64,000 bases of DNA from an uncultured Pseudomonadota bacterium. Its GTDB lineage: Bacteria > Pseudomonadota > Gammaproteobacteria > Steroidobacterales > Steroidobacteraceae. The DNA lies in NCBI GenBank assembly GCA_903832085.1, contig CAIKZZ010000022.1, positions 1-64,000 on the forward strand. The letters run 5' to 3'. The notes under the pieces were generated by a model. That model made no database searches and had not been told where the DNA came from. It was given only the letters and a program-made list of their open reading frames with translations. Below are positions 18,869-27,252 of this stretch, in pieces. The stretch's first letter is position 1; the number at the start of each line of letters is the position of its first letter. Made by a program: the position numbers and the translations under genes.

Positions 18869-20218
18869 ATGCGCATTTTGATCCACCGGTTTGCCGCCAT
18901 TTTCGTCGCACGCGGTCTAGTCGTGCTCGGCGGCGTGTTGGGGCTGATGGTCCATAGTGTGAGTGCGATGGCAGCAAGCGCGCCAGCGCAAACAGTCACT
19001 GTGCTGCGCTGCGGACACCTCTGGGATGGGCGCGGCGGGCCGTCGGGGCCTGTCTATATCGAAATTAAGGGCGAGAAAATCGTATCGATGCGTGCCGCTA
19101 CTAGCTCCCCACCGCCAGGGGTGGTGACTGATTTGAAGGACATGACGTGTTTGCCAGGCTTGATCGACACGCACACGCACTTATTTTTGCAAGGAGATAT
19201 CACGGCTGCCGATTACGATGAGCAGTTGTTGAAGCAATCCCCTGAGTACCGCACGATTTTTGCGACCGTCAATGCACGTCGCATGTTGTCCTATGGGTTT
19301 ACAGCGATCAGAGATCTTGAGACCGAAGGTGCTGGATATGCTGATGTGGATATCCGTAATGCTATCGATCGGGGCATCATTCCGGGTCCACGGATGCAAG
19401 CTGCAAGTCGCTCCATGGATGTGACAGGCGCCTATCCTTTGCTCGGCTATGCGCCGGGTTTAACAATGCCTAAAGGCGTGCAGGAAGTGGATGGTGCGGA
19501 TGGTGGGCGACGCGCGGTGCGTGAGCAATTGTCGCACGGTGCAGACTGGATCAAAGTGTATTCGGATCGCAATTACCGAGTGATTGCCGGCGGTGTGCTC
19601 GATGATATTCCCACGTTTACCATTGACGAGCTGAAGGCGATCGTGGACGAGACGCACCGTGAGCGTCACAAGATTGCGTCACATGCCAATGCACTGTACG
19701 GCGTGCATAACTCGGTTGAGGCAGGTGTGGATTCCATCGAGCATGGTAACTACATTGCGGATGCTGACATCAAAACAATGGTGGAGAAGGGCATCTATTA
19801 TGTCCCGACAATTTTTGTTGGCGAATACGTCGCTGAAGGGCGCGCCAAGGCCGGCGCCCCCGTTTGGCTGCAGATGGGCGTTATCCACAAAGCGACCTTT
19901 GCCCGGGCACTCGCCGCAGGCGTGAAGATTGCGTTTGGAACCGACATCGGTGGCTTTGATTGGAATATCAATCCAGCGGTCGAGTTTAATTGGATGGTTA
20001 AATATGGCATGACGCCCGAGCAAGCACTGCGCTCGGCGACGGTGGTGGCGGCGGAGTTGATGGGTTTAAGCGACCAGATCGGTACGCTTGAACCCGGCAA
20101 GTTTGCCGATATTGTTGCCGTGCCTGGGAATCCATTACACGATGTGACGCAACTCGAGAAAGTGGGCTTTGTGATGAAAGGCGGCGTGGTTTACCCCGTC
20201 AACGCCACACAGCACTGA
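18869..20218 (+). CDS. Exported amidohydrolase (imidazolonepropionase/prolidase-like)
   Basis: A 449-residue metal-dependent amidohydrolase with an N-terminal signal (about residues 1-35). The TIM-barrel metal ligands are visible: LIDTHTHLFL (HxH), GADWIKVYSD (candidate carboxylated lysine), KIASHANALYG and DSIEHGNY (histidines), and AFGTDIGGF (aspartate). The C-terminal segment returns to the small beta-domain (LEPGKFADIVAVPGNP). Secreted members of this group hydrolyse Xaa-Pro or N-acyl-amino-acid dipeptides; the substrate here is unknown. It leads a same-strand run with the S9 peptidase and esterase-like genes. Confidence 0.87.
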   Translation: MRILIHRFAAIFVARGLVVLGGVLGLMVHSVSAMAASAPAQTVTVLRCGHLWDGRGGPSGPVYIEIKGEKIVSMRAATSSPPPGVVTDLKDMTCLPGLIDTHTHLFLQGDITAADYDEQLLKQSPEYRTIFATVNARRMLSYGFTAIRDLETEGAGYADVDIRNAIDRGIIPGPRMQAASRSMDVTGAYPLLGYAPGLTMPKGVQEVDGADGGRRAVREQLSHGADWIKVYSDRNYRVIAGGVLDDIPTFTIDELKAIVDETHRERHKIASHANALYGVHNSVEAGVDSIEHGNYIADADIKTMVEKGIYYVPTIFVGEYVAEGRAKAGAPVWLQMGVIHKATFARALAAGVKIAFGTDIGGFDWNINPAVEFNWMVKYGMTPEQALRSATVVAAELMGLSDQIGTLEPGKFADIVAVPGNPLHDVTQLEKVGFVMKGGVVYPVNATQH

Positions 20219-20298
20219 GTGTTTCATCAACATGTCGATCATTCATGAACTATATCTGGCTGCTCGCATACGCAGCCGCGAAGCCGGAGTACTTAATT

Positions 20299-22299
20299 AT
20301 GCATGCTGATGTCTTAGTGAGCCGCGTATGGGGTGGCATGTCTCGACGGATAGGGTTTTGGCTGATTCCATTAGCCTGCATGTTATTGCTCGGCGCACCG
20401 GTGTACGCGGGCGTTTCACAGCATACCTATGCCGATCTCGGTCTGTCTCCTGATGGTGAGCATGTGGTGGCATTTGAGGCGGATGATTCGGATGCGCTTG
20501 CGACGGAGCCACACAAGACGCTCGTCGTGCGTCGTGCGGCCAATGGCGCGGTGGAGGGGCATTTTGACCCGTGTCCTGACTGTCGTTATCGCGACCCCAC
20601 GTATGCGCCGGACGGTAAGACCTTGGTGTTTATGGGTCATGATGTAAGCGCCGGCACCACCGTGCTCTACAGCGTGCAGGGCACAGTAGTAAAAGTGCTG
20701 GCCTCGATCAAGGGTATTGCAACTCGACCACGTTGGTCGCCCGATGGTAGTACGGTGGCGTTACTGGCGATCGTGGGAGCGCATAAAGAAGTCGGCGCAA
20801 CGCAAGCTGCGGCACCCCAAGTGGGCGAGATCGGTGACAGCTATGATGAGCAGCGCATTGCCGTCATTGCGGCGGCGGGTGGGGAGTTACGATTCGTCTC
20901 GCCGGACGACACCTTTGTGTATGAGTATGACTGGACACCCGATGGCAAGGGCTTTGTGGTGACAGCAGCGAAGGGCGATGGCGATAATAACTGGTGGGTT
21001 GCGACGCTAAATCATATTGATCTGGAGTCTGGTGCGACACGGTTGATTGCGCATCCGGATGACCAGCTGAACTATCCATTAGTGTCTCCCGATGGCCGTC
21101 AAGTTGCTTTCATCGGTGGGCTCATGAGCGATTTTGGGAGTGTCGGCGGAGACGTTTACCTTGTGCCAATCACCGGCGGCATGCCTGTGAATATCACGCC
21201 AAACTTTAAGGGCACTTTTACTTCGCTGGCGTGGCGAGCCGGGCGCTTGTATGCAACTGCATTGATTCGTGAGAAAAGTGCCATTGTCGTGATCGATGTA
21301 ACGAAACATACGACAGATGTGCTTATGAGCGCGCCAATTACCATGACTGCTGGCGATGCGGATGTGTCTTTCGACGCGCGTGGTATCAAAGTGGCGGCCG
21401 TGGTTGAGGACTTTACGCACGCTCCTGAGATCGCTGTCGCACCTGTGGCGCGCTTGAGTCTCGCGTCACGACTGACGCATGACAATGTGGCGCTTGAGCC
21501 TGCAGGAGAGGCCCAGAATGTGGAGTGGGTGAGCGAAGGCCGTGATGTGCAAGGATGGTTGTTAGCACCGAAGCGCCGCGTTGCCCAGCAGACGTATCCA
21601 ATGATTGTTGAGATCCACGGTGGACCAGGGGCTGCGAGCACGCCCACGTTCCCGCGTGTCGGGTCGCGCTTTGGGAGTACGCGTCAGTTTTTAGATAACG
21701 GCTATTTTGTGTTCTTGCCGAATCCGCGTGGGTCCTACGGTCAGGGGGAGGCGTTTACGCGCGCAAATTATCGGGATTTTGGTGGAGGCGACCTACGTGA
21801 CATTCTTGCAGGTATCGATGCGGTCGAAAAAGTTGCACCGGTGGATGATCAGCGTTTAGGTGTGTTTGGTCATTCTTATGGTGGATTCATGACGATGTGG
21901 ACCGTGACGCATACCGATCGCTTTCACGCGGCAGTGGCGGGCGCGGGGGTTGCCAATTGGATTAGCTATTATTCTCAAAACGGTATTGACCAATGGATGA
22001 TCCCGTTTTTTGGCGCCTCACCCTACGACGATCCGCAGATCTACCGTGCGTTATCACCGCTTGAGACGATCAAGCAGGCGCATACGCCGACATTTATTTA
22101 TGTGGGTGAGCGCGATGTGGAGTGTCCTGCGCCCCAATCTGTAGAGTTTTGGCATGCACTGAAAGCTATGGGTGTCCCGACCAAGCTCCTGATTCTGGAG
22201 GGTGAAGGGCATGGTATTCGTAACCCTGCGCACGTCAAACAATTAGCAGAGTCAGAGATGGGTTGGTTTAATCATTATCTACAGCCTACTGCCCACTAG
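20299..22299 (+). CDS. Exported S9 family prolyl oligopeptidase-type peptidase
   Basis: From ATG 20299 the protein has 666 residues. GGAG stands 9 bp before this start. Other in-frame starts are 20245 and 20338, and all keep the signal peptide around RIGFWLIPLACMLLLGAPVYA. A beta-propeller with SPDGEHV, SPDGSTVAL, TPDGKGF and SPDGRQVAF blades is followed by the alpha/beta-hydrolase domain: GGPGAAS, nucleophile FGHSYGGFMTMW, GERDVECP aspartate and EGEGHGI histidine. It would cut short peptides in the periplasm. It follows the amidohydrolase by 80 bp and precedes the esterase-like gene by 44 bp. Confidence 0.9.
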   Translation: MHADVLVSRVWGGMSRRIGFWLIPLACMLLLGAPVYAGVSQHTYADLGLSPDGEHVVAFEADDSDALATEPHKTLVVRRAANGAVEGHFDPCPDCRYRDPTYAPDGKTLVFMGHDVSAGTTVLYSVQGTVVKVLASIKGIATRPRWSPDGSTVALLAIVGAHKEVGATQAAAPQVGEIGDSYDEQRIAVIAAAGGELRFVSPDDTFVYEYDWTPDGKGFVVTAAKGDGDNNWWVATLNHIDLESGATRLIAHPDDQLNYPLVSPDGRQVAFIGGLMSDFGSVGGDVYLVPITGGMPVNITPNFKGTFTSLAWRAGRLYATALIREKSAIVVIDVTKHTTDVLMSAPITMTAGDADVSFDARGIKVAAVVEDFTHAPEIAVAPVARLSLASRLTHDNVALEPAGEAQNVEWVSEGRDVQGWLLAPKRRVAQQTYPMIVEIHGGPGAASTPTFPRVGSRFGSTRQFLDNGYFVFLPNPRGSYGQGEAFTRANYRDFGGGDLRDILAGIDAVEKVAPVDDQRLGVFGHSYGGFMTMWTVTHTDRFHAAVAGAGVANWISYYSQNGIDQWMIPFFGASPYDDPQIYRALSPLETIKQAHTPTFIYVGERDVECPAPQSVEFWHALKAMGVPTKLLILEGEGHGIRNPAHVKQLAESEMGWFNHYLQPTAH

Positions 22300-22343
22300 T
22301 AGATCATCAGACGATTCTTTATCTATCCGTTAGGAGTTTCTCC

Positions 22344-24095
22344 ATGAAGGTGACACACCGTTGGTTGGTTGGAGTAATGGCTGGCGCGCTGCTGTGCGGG
22401 CTTGCTGAAGGTGCTGCTGCGCCGCACGCATTAAATGCACCGGCCGTAAGCATCAGTTTTCCGGCCGCACGTAGCACTGATCCGCTCGAGGGTCGCATTA
22501 TTCTCTTGCTTAGTCGCGACCTGACACGCGAGCCTAAAAGTCACATCGAGGCAAATATGCTGCTAGATGCACCATTCATGTTTGGCATGAACGTGGAACA
22601 TCTCGCGCCAGGTGCACAAGCCATAGTGACTGACGGCGCATTTGGATGGCCGGCCGCTAAGTTGTCGGCGTTGCCTGCAGGAGACTACAACGTGCAGGCT
22701 GTGCTCAATCGTTACGAAGTGTTCCATATGCAGGACGGTCGTACATTGCATCTGCCGCCTGATAAGGGAGAAGGCCAGCACTGGGAGCATAAGCCCGGCA
22801 ACTTATACTCAGTCGCTCGCAAGGTTCATATTGATCAGGGCCGGCCATTGCAACTCGCGCTCGTGCTTGATCAAGAAATTCCAGCGATCACGCCGAAAAC
22901 GGACACCGAGTTTGTTAAACACATTAAAATAAAGAGTGCGTTACTGTCCAAGTTTTACGGCCGCGATATGTACCTAGGTGCGCATGTGCTGGTGCCGAAG
23001 GATTTCGATAAGCATCCTGAGGCGCACTATCCATTGATGGTGTTTCATGGTCATTATCCTGATGACATCTCGGAATTTCGCACGATTCCGCCGGATCCTG
23101 ATCTGAAGCCGAACTACTCTGATCGGTTTCATCTGGCGGGCTATAACCGAATCGAGCAGGAAGAGGCGTATGGCTTCTACCAAAAGTGGATCTCCGCAGA
23201 CTTTCCGCGTTTCCTCGTGATTGAAATCGAGCACGCAAACCCCTTTTATGATGACAGCTATGCGGTCAACTCTGTGAACGTTGGTCCTTATGGTGATGCA
23301 ATCAACCAAGAACTGATCCCTGAAGTTGAGAAACAGTTTCGCGGTATAGGTGCCGGTTGGGCGCGTTTTACCTATGGCGGTTCCACTGGCGGCTGGGAAG
23401 CGCTGGCAACCCAAGTGTTTTATCCAGACATGTACAACGGCGCGTATGCTGCTTGTCCGGATCCGATTGATTTTCGGGCATATACGCTCGTTAATCTCTA
23501 TTCAGATAAAAACGCGTACGTGTTGCAGGGTGAGGCCTCGACTGTAGAGCGGCCAGCGTTCCGTAATTATTTAGGCGAAATAACTGCTACGCAGCGTGAT
23601 ACCAACTATGAGGAATTGGTGACGGGCGATCGGACTCGTTCTGGCGGTCAGTACGATATTTGGCAGGCGGTTTTTGGTCCTGTGGGTCAGGATGGGTATC
23701 CAAAACCGATTTTCGATAAAGTCACGGGTGCGATCGATCCGTCGGTGGCCTCCTATTGGCGTGAGCATTTTGATTTGGCCTACATCATTGAACGTGATTG
23801 GCCTATGTTAGCGCCGAAGCTACAGGGGAAAATCCATGTGTTTGTCGGTAGTGCCGATAATTATTACCTCACTGATGCCGTGTATTTTGCAGAAGAGCGC
23901 TTCAAGGCACTAAAGCCGGCTTATCAGGGCGAAGTGTTGTATGGCGATCGAGCTGAGCACTGCTGGAACGGCGATCCTACATTAGCAAATGCATACTCGC
24001 GCTTGCACTACAACTGGCAGTACGTGCCGAAGATTTTGGATCGTATAGCAGTGTCTGCACCGGCTGGGGCTGACCTTAAAAGCTGGCGGTACTGA
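22344..24095 (+). CDS. Exported alpha/beta-hydrolase, esterase-like
   Basis: The 583-residue protein has a signal peptide (about residues 1-24), an N-terminal beta-rich part and an esterase-D/feruloyl-esterase-like alpha/beta-hydrolase core. The nucleophile elbow is YGGSTGGWEAL. Candidate partners are VFVGSADNYYLTDA (aspartate) and RAEHCWNGDP (histidine). Large secreted proteins of this kind are annotated only as putative esterases; no substrate can be assigned. AGGAG lies directly before the start. It closes a three-gene block of exported hydrolases, after which a hairpin at 24125-24149 separates it from the convergent permease gene. Confidence 0.75.
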   Translation: MKVTHRWLVGVMAGALLCGLAEGAAAPHALNAPAVSISFPAARSTDPLEGRIILLLSRDLTREPKSHIEANMLLDAPFMFGMNVEHLAPGAQAIVTDGAFGWPAAKLSALPAGDYNVQAVLNRYEVFHMQDGRTLHLPPDKGEGQHWEHKPGNLYSVARKVHIDQGRPLQLALVLDQEIPAITPKTDTEFVKHIKIKSALLSKFYGRDMYLGAHVLVPKDFDKHPEAHYPLMVFHGHYPDDISEFRTIPPDPDLKPNYSDRFHLAGYNRIEQEEAYGFYQKWISADFPRFLVIEIEHANPFYDDSYAVNSVNVGPYGDAINQELIPEVEKQFRGIGAGWARFTYGGSTGGWEALATQVFYPDMYNGAYAACPDPIDFRAYTLVNLYSDKNAYVLQGEASTVERPAFRNYLGEITATQRDTNYEELVTGDRTRSGGQYDIWQAVFGPVGQDGYPKPIFDKVTGAIDPSVASYWREHFDLAYIIERDWPMLAPKLQGKIHVFVGSADNYYLTDAVYFAEERFKALKPAYQGEVLYGDRAEHCWNGDPTLANAYSRLHYNWQYVPKILDRIAVSAPAGADLKSWRY

Positions 24096-24124
24096 TCGCT
24101 CAAGCGTGAGGTCTCTGGGTTTGG

Positions 24125-24149
24125 GCGCCGATGGCTGTCGCATCGGCGC
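24125..24149. terminator. GC-rich hairpin between convergent genes
   Basis: GCGCCGATG and CATCGGCGC form a perfect 9-bp stem with a 7-nt loop, in the 69-bp gap between the esterase-like gene (+) and the permease gene (-). No T-tract follows, so it may be a weak bidirectional terminator or only an mRNA 3' stabilising structure. Confidence 0.45.
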
Positions 24150-24164
24150 TCGTCCCGCCAAGAT

Positions 24165-25853
24165 TTAAGCGTCGGTGATGGTGGTTTCTAGGCGCTGTAG
24201 CCCGGATGAGGTGCCGCGTACTCGCATGGCGTCGGTATGGTGCTGCATTAAGCGCAGTGCGAGGCCTATCGCGACAGCTGGTGATGCAGCATCTATTGTG
24301 AGTGATAGGGTCTCCAGTGGCTTAATGGCAGTGCCATGCCAGTCAAAGTGCATCTTGAGAGAGACCTCGTCGTAGGTGGTACGTATCCGTATCGACGTGT
24401 TCTTTTTAGCGAGTAGCGCTCCAATGCTGCAGTACTCTTCAGCGACTAGGAGTGTTCGATTAATGAGAGTGATGCGCGCTCCCCAAGCGCCCGCATTGGC
24501 CCGAAGAAAATCTGCGACCGGGCTATAACCGTCAGTGGGGTTCCAGTGCAGTGTGGCAATGCGACGTTGACCAATACTGAACAGGAAGTTCAGCAAAATG
24601 CCCACAAATAGCGCTATTGCTAGCGAGGAGGGCAGTAAATGGAGGGACCAAGCGGGTAGGTCGCGATAGAGTGCAGGTAATGTGTCTAGAGACAGCCCGA
24701 GGATGAGTGCCGCCCCAATCGTGATCGTGCGCCGTGTGTCGAGCATGCGATCAGCCAGCATGCTAAATCCCGAGCGAATAACGAAAGTGGCGACATAGAA
24801 TAGGATCGCGCCCAATAATGCCTTAGGTAGCATGGTCACCATGCTCGGTACTCCCGGAATCAGCGCGAGGACGATCCAGCAAGTCCCAGTCCACCACGCG
24901 ACGCGTCGCGCCGTAATGCTGGTTGCAGCCGATAATCCCACCGATCCTGAATAGGTGTTGATCGCGCAGACACCTAGCAGACCGGCAAGAAGGGAGCTCA
25001 AGCCATCGGCAAAAAGGCCAGATTGGACGCTTGTGAAATTCGTGCGTTTCCAGTCCGGGTCATTCACGCGTTGGGCAGTGATGATATCGCCCGTCGCGCG
25101 TGCCGTTGCTGTGATCGCTCCTAGCAGGAACCCAGGAAGTACACCAAGCGGTAGGCTTGGAGCCGACATTAGTCCACTGAACCAAATGTAGTCGATGCTC
25201 TGCGTGTGGGCGATCAGGCTTGGCGTGCTGAGCCGATACAAAGTAAACAAGATGCCCCCGACGATAAGCCCAATCAGCACAGCGATTGACTTGATTCGGT
25301 CTGAAGCCCAGACACCGATGCCTATCGTAACGATGAGACTCACCAGCGCGATCGTCGCGTCCAGCATGCTGACTGGTGTGTGTGTATCAAGGCTAGTGAT
25401 CATGCGTATCGCAATGGTGCCAAGCGTGATGCCGAGTATTAGTACAATCAGGCCAACAAGCTCAGTTGGAAGGTAGCGGCGCACACGCAATGTCATATGC
25501 GAAAGTAGCATTTCTGTAATGCCTGCAGCGATTGTAAGACCTGCGACGGCGCTAAGGCCTCCAGTACGTGCGGCGAGGAGCGCCGAGGGTAGGTAGATTG
25601 CGGTAAAACAACTGCCGATTAGGTAGCCAGAGCCGATTCCATAGCGCCCTACAGCTTGTAGCAAGGTGCCGATACCCAGAGCGATCATGCACAAGCTTAA
25701 GTAATGGGATTTAGTGCTGGAATCTACACCGGCGGCATCAGCAATTAAGAGGGGAAATGCCAATGTGACTGCAGTCACGCCCACGTGCTGAATGGCCGTG
25801 GCGAGCGCAGTGACGACTGGAATTCGCGCGTGTTGTTCGTATCGTAGCAGCAT
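24165..25853 (-). CDS. NCS2 (uracil/xanthine) permease with C-terminal HATPase-like domain
   Basis: The 562-residue protein starts with an NCS2/solute-carrier-23 nucleobase permease: about 12-14 helices, GIGTLLQAVGRYGIGSGYLIG and the mid-protein motif TNFTSVQSGLFADGLSSLLAG. It should import a purine or pyrimidine by proton or sodium symport. From about residue 437 a soluble domain follows that resembles the RsbW/anti-sigma ATPase fold. LLVAEEYC matches the N-box, FDWHGTAIKPL the G1 region, and AIGLALRLMQHHTDAM the G2 helix, when set against the RsbW-like protein at 32443. The N-box Asn is replaced (Ile near residue 477), so catalysis is doubtful. Start ATG 25853 has GAGG 11 bp upstream. Confidence 0.82.
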   Translation of the reverse strand: MLLRYEQHARIPVVTALATAIQHVGVTAVTLAFPLLIADAAGVDSSTKSHYLSLCMIALGIGTLLQAVGRYGIGSGYLIGSCFTAIYLPSALLAARTGGLSAVAGLTIAAGITEMLLSHMTLRVRRYLPTELVGLIVLILGITLGTIAIRMITSLDTHTPVSMLDATIALVSLIVTIGIGVWASDRIKSIAVLIGLIVGGILFTLYRLSTPSLIAHTQSIDYIWFSGLMSAPSLPLGVLPGFLLGAITATARATGDIITAQRVNDPDWKRTNFTSVQSGLFADGLSSLLAGLLGVCAINTYSGSVGLSAATSITARRVAWWTGTCWIVLALIPGVPSMVTMLPKALLGAILFYVATFVIRSGFSMLADRMLDTRRTITIGAALILGLSLDTLPALYRDLPAWSLHLLPSSLAIALFVGILLNFLFSIGQRRIATLHWNPTDGYSPVADFLRANAGAWGARITLINRTLLVAEEYCSIGALLAKKNTSIRIRTTYDEVSLKMHFDWHGTAIKPLETLSLTIDAASPAVAIGLALRLMQHHTDAMRVRGTSSGLQRLETTITDA

Positions 25854-26013
25854 CGTGACTCAGGCCTCGGGCGTGTCCTATCCGAGGTTAGTGGTTTATA
25901 TTGTGCCGGTAAGTATAAGCGAGGCGACGGCCTGCGTGACGGTTTTATACCTCTGTGTAGGCTCCTCGTTTGCCGTCTTCAGGTAGTACAGTCCAAGCGT
26001 GAGAGTGGCTCGA

Positions 26014-26982
26014 CTAGCGGCGCTTAACCCAGCGTCGTAAGGGGCCAATGAACTCTACGCCATTGACCAGAGCTATCCCCCCAAGAACGAGGCTAGTACC
26101 CACCGCGAAGTGACTATTCACAGGGTCGCCGAGTAAGGTATGCCCAAATATCACACCAAATAGTGGTGTCATTAGAGAGAGCAGCATAAGTCTTGAGGCC
26201 AGATACTTCGTCAGCAACCAAAACCAGGTGAGATAGCTCATGAATGCAACCACGATGGTCTGGAACAGCAGGCTAGCGATTGCAATAGGTGTGAAATGAA
26301 CGGTGGCCTCTCGATTGAAAAAGGTGAAGCCTCCCAATATCACGCCAGCGATGAGGAGTTGATAAAAGGACGTTTTCAGTGGGGATGCATTGGCAAGTGC
26401 CGAGCGACGCAGAATAATCGCTCCTAGACCCCAACATAGCCCAGACAGTAGGGCCAGTGCATCACCAAGTAGGGCGAGGTGTCGCTGGCTATCGGTGTGG
26501 CTTAGGAAGGCAACGGCAATCCCGATAAAGGCAACGATAATCCCAGACCACTGAGCGTTCTTGATGCGCTCTTCGGGAACAAATACAAGGCCCAGAGCAG
26601 CAAACACAGGTGCTGTATAGAGGAACACCACGGTGTGAGCGGCAGTGGTAAAGCGTAGTGCTTCGGCAACCAGTAGAAATTCCACGCCAAAAAAAATGCC
26701 AACGATGCACCCTGGTAACAACGTCCCGTCAGTCAAGAGGCCGAAACCTTCCCGCCGGATGCTGAGCGCTCCAAATACCGAGCCGGCAATCCCAAAGCGT
26801 ATGGCCAGTTGCAATACGGGGGCGATATCCGTCGCAACTGCTTTAATTGCGATTTGCTGAAAGCCCCAAATCAGGCACAGCAGCAGCATGACCCCAAAAG
26901 CGAAAAGGTTCAGTGGTTGACGGGGCTTGCTCACTGGCGGTGGGTCACTTGAGCGCGCTGTTATTTGGGTAGTTTTAGGCAC
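26014..26982 (-). CDS. EamA/DMT family transporter
   Basis: A 322-residue drug/metabolite transporter with ten hydrophobic helices in two EamA repeats. The first repeat is around LCLIWGFQQIAIKAVATDIAP and the second around GDALALLSGLCWGLGAIILRR. The end GDPVNSHFAVGTSLVLGGIALVNG is typical of the family. It likely exports a small metabolite or amino acid; the substrate is not predictable. The start is GTG 26982, with AGGA 8 bp upstream. The 270-bp divergent region to the PQQ dehydrogenase gene contains no convincing gene; a 79-codon frame there looks spurious. Confidence 0.88.
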   Translation of the reverse strand: MPKTTQITARSSDPPPVSKPRQPLNLFAFGVMLLLCLIWGFQQIAIKAVATDIAPVLQLAIRFGIAGSVFGALSIRREGFGLLTDGTLLPGCIVGIFFGVEFLLVAEALRFTTAAHTVVFLYTAPVFAALGLVFVPEERIKNAQWSGIIVAFIGIAVAFLSHTDSQRHLALLGDALALLSGLCWGLGAIILRRSALANASPLKTSFYQLLIAGVILGGFTFFNREATVHFTPIAIASLLFQTIVVAFMSYLTWFWLLTKYLASRLMLLSLMTPLFGVIFGHTLLGDPVNSHFAVGTSLVLGGIALVNGVEFIGPLRRWVKRR

Positions 26983-27252
26983 GCTAAGATCCTAGAAAGT
27001 GGGGTGTTGCTCACAATGCCAAGGCTTCTGGTGTGGTCTTGCATTGAGTTTAGCTGTAGCTGGATGTTTGCGGGGAGTAATTGCATGTGGATCAGACTCC
27101 GCCGTAAACTTCCGATCGAGAGCGAGTGGGTTCGGGTTAAGCTCAATCGTCCTCAGGCGGTTCTGAGTCGTGCCTGGGTGGTCGTCAACAGACGGCAATA
27201 TTGAGCAGTTCATTTAATGTAATGCACCGTTGATGCGAAAGGAAGTGGCACA

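Noticed and set aside
26965-27204. 79-codon plus-strand frame between EamA and PQQ genes
   Set aside because: No Shine-Dalgarno, overlaps the EamA start on the other strand, and the translation has no family resemblance or regular composition.
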